From Pseudomonas petrae (lineage in GTDB: Bacteria; Pseudomonadota; Gammaproteobacteria; Pseudomonadales; Pseudomonadaceae), in the NCBI RefSeq assembly GCF_021728295.1, contig NZ_JAKJXE010000001.1, positions 1-64,000 of the forward strand: DNA of 64,000 nt. Reading direction: 5' to 3'. The notes under the pieces were generated by a model. The model made no database searches, was not told where the DNA came from, and saw only the letters and a program-made list of their open reading frames with translations. This document shows, one piece after another, positions 62,222 to 64,000 of the stretch (its first letter is position 1; every line of letters begins with the position of its first letter). A program made the translations under genes and the position numbers.

Positions 62222-63148
62222 TTATTTGAAGGTGTTGACGTTGTCCGGCGTGATCAGCTTGAAAGGAATCACGATGGCTTGTTCAGGCAGCGTTTCCTTC
62301 TTCGCCAGCTTCACGGCCGCATCGATGGCGCCCTCGCCCTGCCCCTTGGCGTCCTGGAACACCGAGACCGAGAGGTCGCCTTTCTTGACTGCGCTCAGGC
62401 CGTCGGGCGTGCCATCGACACCGGCCACGAACACCTCACCTTTCTTGCCCGCCTGCTTCAGGGCCATGGCGGCGCCGATGGCCATTTCGTCGTTGTTGGA
62501 GATCACCGCTTTGAAGTCACCGCCCTGGGTCAGCCAGTCATTGGTGACGTCCATGCCTTTCTGCCGCTGCCAGGCGCCGGTCTGCTCTTGGGTGACCTTG
62601 ATGTTGGGATAGTTTTTCAGGACTTCCTTGACCCCCGCCGTGCGGTCGCGGGTCGAGTTGTTGGCCAGCTCACCGAGCAAGATGACGACGTTGCCTTTGC
62701 CGTCCATTTTCTTGGCCAGGTATTCCATCTGCATGCGCCCGGCTTCTTTGTCGTCGGAGGTCACGGAAGCAACGCCTGCGGGCAGCTTCGGGTCGTCCGG
62801 GCGGCGGTTGACGTAAACCAGCGGGATGCCGGCGGCCGTGGCCATCTTGGTGATGCGGTTGGTGGCTTCGGTGTCGACCGGGTTGACGATGAGCGCATCG
62901 ACTTTCTTGCCAATCAGTTCTTGCACCTGATCGAGCTGTTTGTTCACGTCATTGCGGCCATCGACGAACTGCAGATCGACGCCGCCCATGGCTTTGACTT
63001 TCTTGTCCATGTCCTCGCGCATGTAGGTCAGATAAGTGTCATCGAACTGCGACATGGACACGCCGATCTTCAGGTCGGCCGCCAGGGTGGCGCCGCTGCT
63101 CAGCATCAAGGCCAAAGCGAGCGAGGTGAAACGGAGCTGGGTATTCAT
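62222..63148 (-). CDS. periplasmic sugar-binding protein, probably myo-inositol
   Basis: A 308-residue family 1 periplasmic-binding protein (RbsB type): signal peptide to about residue 23 (ATLAA), then [36 protein letters not shown] and [18 protein letters not shown]. Its pattern resembles inositol-binding proteins (IbpA type), and a Gfo/Idh/MocA dehydrogenase lies upstream, so inositol is the likeliest ligand; ribose or another sugar is possible. GGAGAAAG precedes ATG 63148. First gene of the ABC operon. Confidence 0.88.
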   Translation of the reverse strand: MNTQLRFTSLALALMLSSGATLAADLKIGVSMSQFDDTYLTYMREDMDKKVKAMGGVDLQFVDGRNDVNKQLDQVQELIGKKVDALIVNPVDTEATNRITKMATAAGIPLVYVNRRPDDPKLPAGVASVTSDDKEAGRMQMEYLAKKMDGKGNVVILLGELANNSTRDRTAGVKEVLKNYPNIKVTQEQTGAWQRQKGMDVTNDWLTQGGDFKAVISNNDEMAIGAAMALKQAGKKGEVFVAGVDGTPDGLSAVKKGDLSVSVFQDAKGQGEGAIDAAVKLAKKETLPEQAIVIPFKLITPDNVNTFK

Positions 63149-63706
63149 GAACGGTCTTTCTCCAGATTCTTGTTGTTGTAATGACAGGGATGACGACTGC
63201 TGGAGGTGCTGACACTTAGCGCGGAACCGTTGGCGCCGTGTCTGAAAGGTGCGCGACCGAACCGCCCGATGCCCCGCACACCACAACGCCGCGGCTTTCG
63301 ACGCAGAGCACGTGGGCGATGGTTTCAAGGGCGGATTCGAAAGCGGGCGCAGCGTTGCTCATTCGGCGGGCTACAGTGTGGAAAAGCGCGTGGGAAAAAG
63401 CTCGGGGAATGGCGGGAAGCGCGAGTAAGAAGGGACGGCAAGCCTGGGTGGCTGATCTGAAGATGTTCATCGGCGGTACCTGTCTGCGATTGGCTTTCTT
63501 GTTTTTGTGTCGCTCGTTCGGCCTGCTGCCGGGAGACCCGACACCAGGCGCTGACGGCGATCGTCGGCAACCTGGAAATGACTCTATTGGAAAATAATTT
63601 CTACTTCAACAGCTTTTAGAATTAATTTCTATTTTCGTTTTGATGCGCCACGTTCTGACTATCGGTAAGTGCTGAGCAGTCTGTCGGAGGCATCCGTGTG
63701 CGCGTC
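63149..63706 (-). promoter_or_regulatory. promoter region of the sugar ABC operon
   Basis: These 558 bp hold no credible gene. An AT-rich island at 63589-63642 carries two similar dyads: GGAAAATAATTTCTA (63589-63603) and TAGAATTAATTTCTA (63617-63631), 28 bp apart. The first fits the GGAA-N6-TTC pattern of RpiR-type IolR repressors. An operator for inositol control is inferred. Confidence 0.45.
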
Positions 63707-64000
63707 TTACAGCACCACCACCCTGCCCTCCATCGCGCTAATCCTCGCAGCATCCAGCACCTTGGCCGAGGCCACCGCATCGTTTGCATCCACGGGATTG
63801 CGCCCCTGATTCATCACCGCCTCCTGCAACTGCCGGTAAAACTCGGTCCAGCAGCCACGCTCCGACGGGACCCGCTCGCGGTGCTCGCCCTGCTCGAACC
63901 AGCCCCAGCGTCTATGTTCTTCCACGCCCCAGCGTTCGCCTTCGGATCTGGGGGACAACCCGGCCAATGCGGCAGCTTCCTGACCGTCGAGGCCCTCCAC
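63707..64000 (-). CDS. Gfo/Idh/MocA-family oxidoreductase, C-terminal part
   Basis: The last 97 codons of a gene cut by the right edge. The end WTEFYRQLQEAVMNQGRNPV followed by DANDAVASAKVLDAARISAMEGRVVVL is the standard C-terminus of NAD(P)-dependent Gfo/Idh/MocA dehydrogenases, such as those in inositol or rhizopine use. Its catalytic Lys and Rossmann domain lie outside the window. Same strand as the sugar ABC operon, 558 bp upstream of it. Confidence 0.8.
   Translation of the reverse strand: MEGLDGQEAAALAGLSPRSEGERWGVEEHRRWGWFEQGEHRERVPSERGCWTEFYRQLQEAVMNQGRNPVDANDAVASAKVLDAARISAMEGRVVVL

Noticed and set aside
63216..63600. Short frames on both strands in the sugar ABC promoter region
   Set aside because: No ribosome sites and no domain; they overlap each other antisense.

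Overview
The window is GC-rich gamma-proteobacterial chromosome and looks like a Pseudomonas of the fluorescens/syringae type. The reasons are two dispersed palindromic repeat families typical of that genus (cores GGACCGGCTTCAGCCGGGAA and GGAGCGCGCTTGCCCGCG), a PA1571-like small protein, the PdxB/TusA/PyrF/PpnP housekeeping set, and the ketone-body and Mrp antiporter gene orders of pseudomonads. I see no phage, integrase, IS element, CRISPR array, tRNA or rRNA gene in the window itself, but an rRNA-type promoter fires off the left edge.

Layout. 1-418: an rRNA-operon-like promoter on the minus strand. 419-4624: a lipoprotein, a TetR repressor divergent from an atypical SDR and a HCCA-isomerase-like gene, and an X-Pro aminopeptidase. 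4625-5534: an AT-rich control region with two palindromes, a sigma70 promoter and two ops elements. 5535-24196: a 16-gene exopolysaccharide cluster ending in a strong terminator. 24555-25422: an FMN reductase behind a sigma54 promoter and a small lipoprotein. 26097-31763: a GntP permease, a LysR regulator and a CoA-transferase/AtoE ketone-body or short-chain acid module. 32033-37905: a GATase-like gene with a monooxygenase pseudogene, LysR and AraC regulators, and an FAH hydrolase/SDR/2-hydroxyacid dehydrogenase group. 38275-47022: mostly housekeeping genes (glycerophosphodiesterase, pyrF, exonuclease, ppnP, an MsbA-like ABC exporter, pdxB, tusA). 47232-53316: a complete Mrp (Sha/Pha) Na+/H+ antiporter operon with fused A+B. 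53424-59017: an unknown protein, a 113-bp tandem repeat array, DUF2789, an orphan Tle1-like phospholipase, a chemoreceptor and a two-cysteine DksA paralogue. 59446-64000: a sugar (probably inositol) ABC importer next to a Gfo/Idh/MocA dehydrogenase cut by the window edge.

How the parts work together. The exopolysaccharide cluster holds an initiating phosphoglycosyltransferase (WcaJ type), five glycosyltransferases, a flippase, a Wza/Wzb/Wzc export set, an acyltransferase, a PslG-like endoglycosidase, an aminotransferase, a WbqC protein and a 2OG-oxygenase-like enzyme. It also encodes its own RfaH in the middle of the operon. The untranslated leader carries two copies of the RfaH recruitment element ops (GGCGGTAGCTTT and GGCGGTAGCGTG), and the RfaH residues known to read ops are conserved. 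This predicts a self-contained antitermination loop: the operon makes the factor that lets RNA polymerase finish the operon. No Wzy polymerase is recognisable in the cluster.

Most other findings are smaller: a sigma54 promoter before ssuE, a nonsense-mutated monooxygenase gene translationally coupled to a GATase lacking its usual histidine, a higher-order 113-bp REP-containing tandem array, and an apparently orphan T6SS-type lipase.
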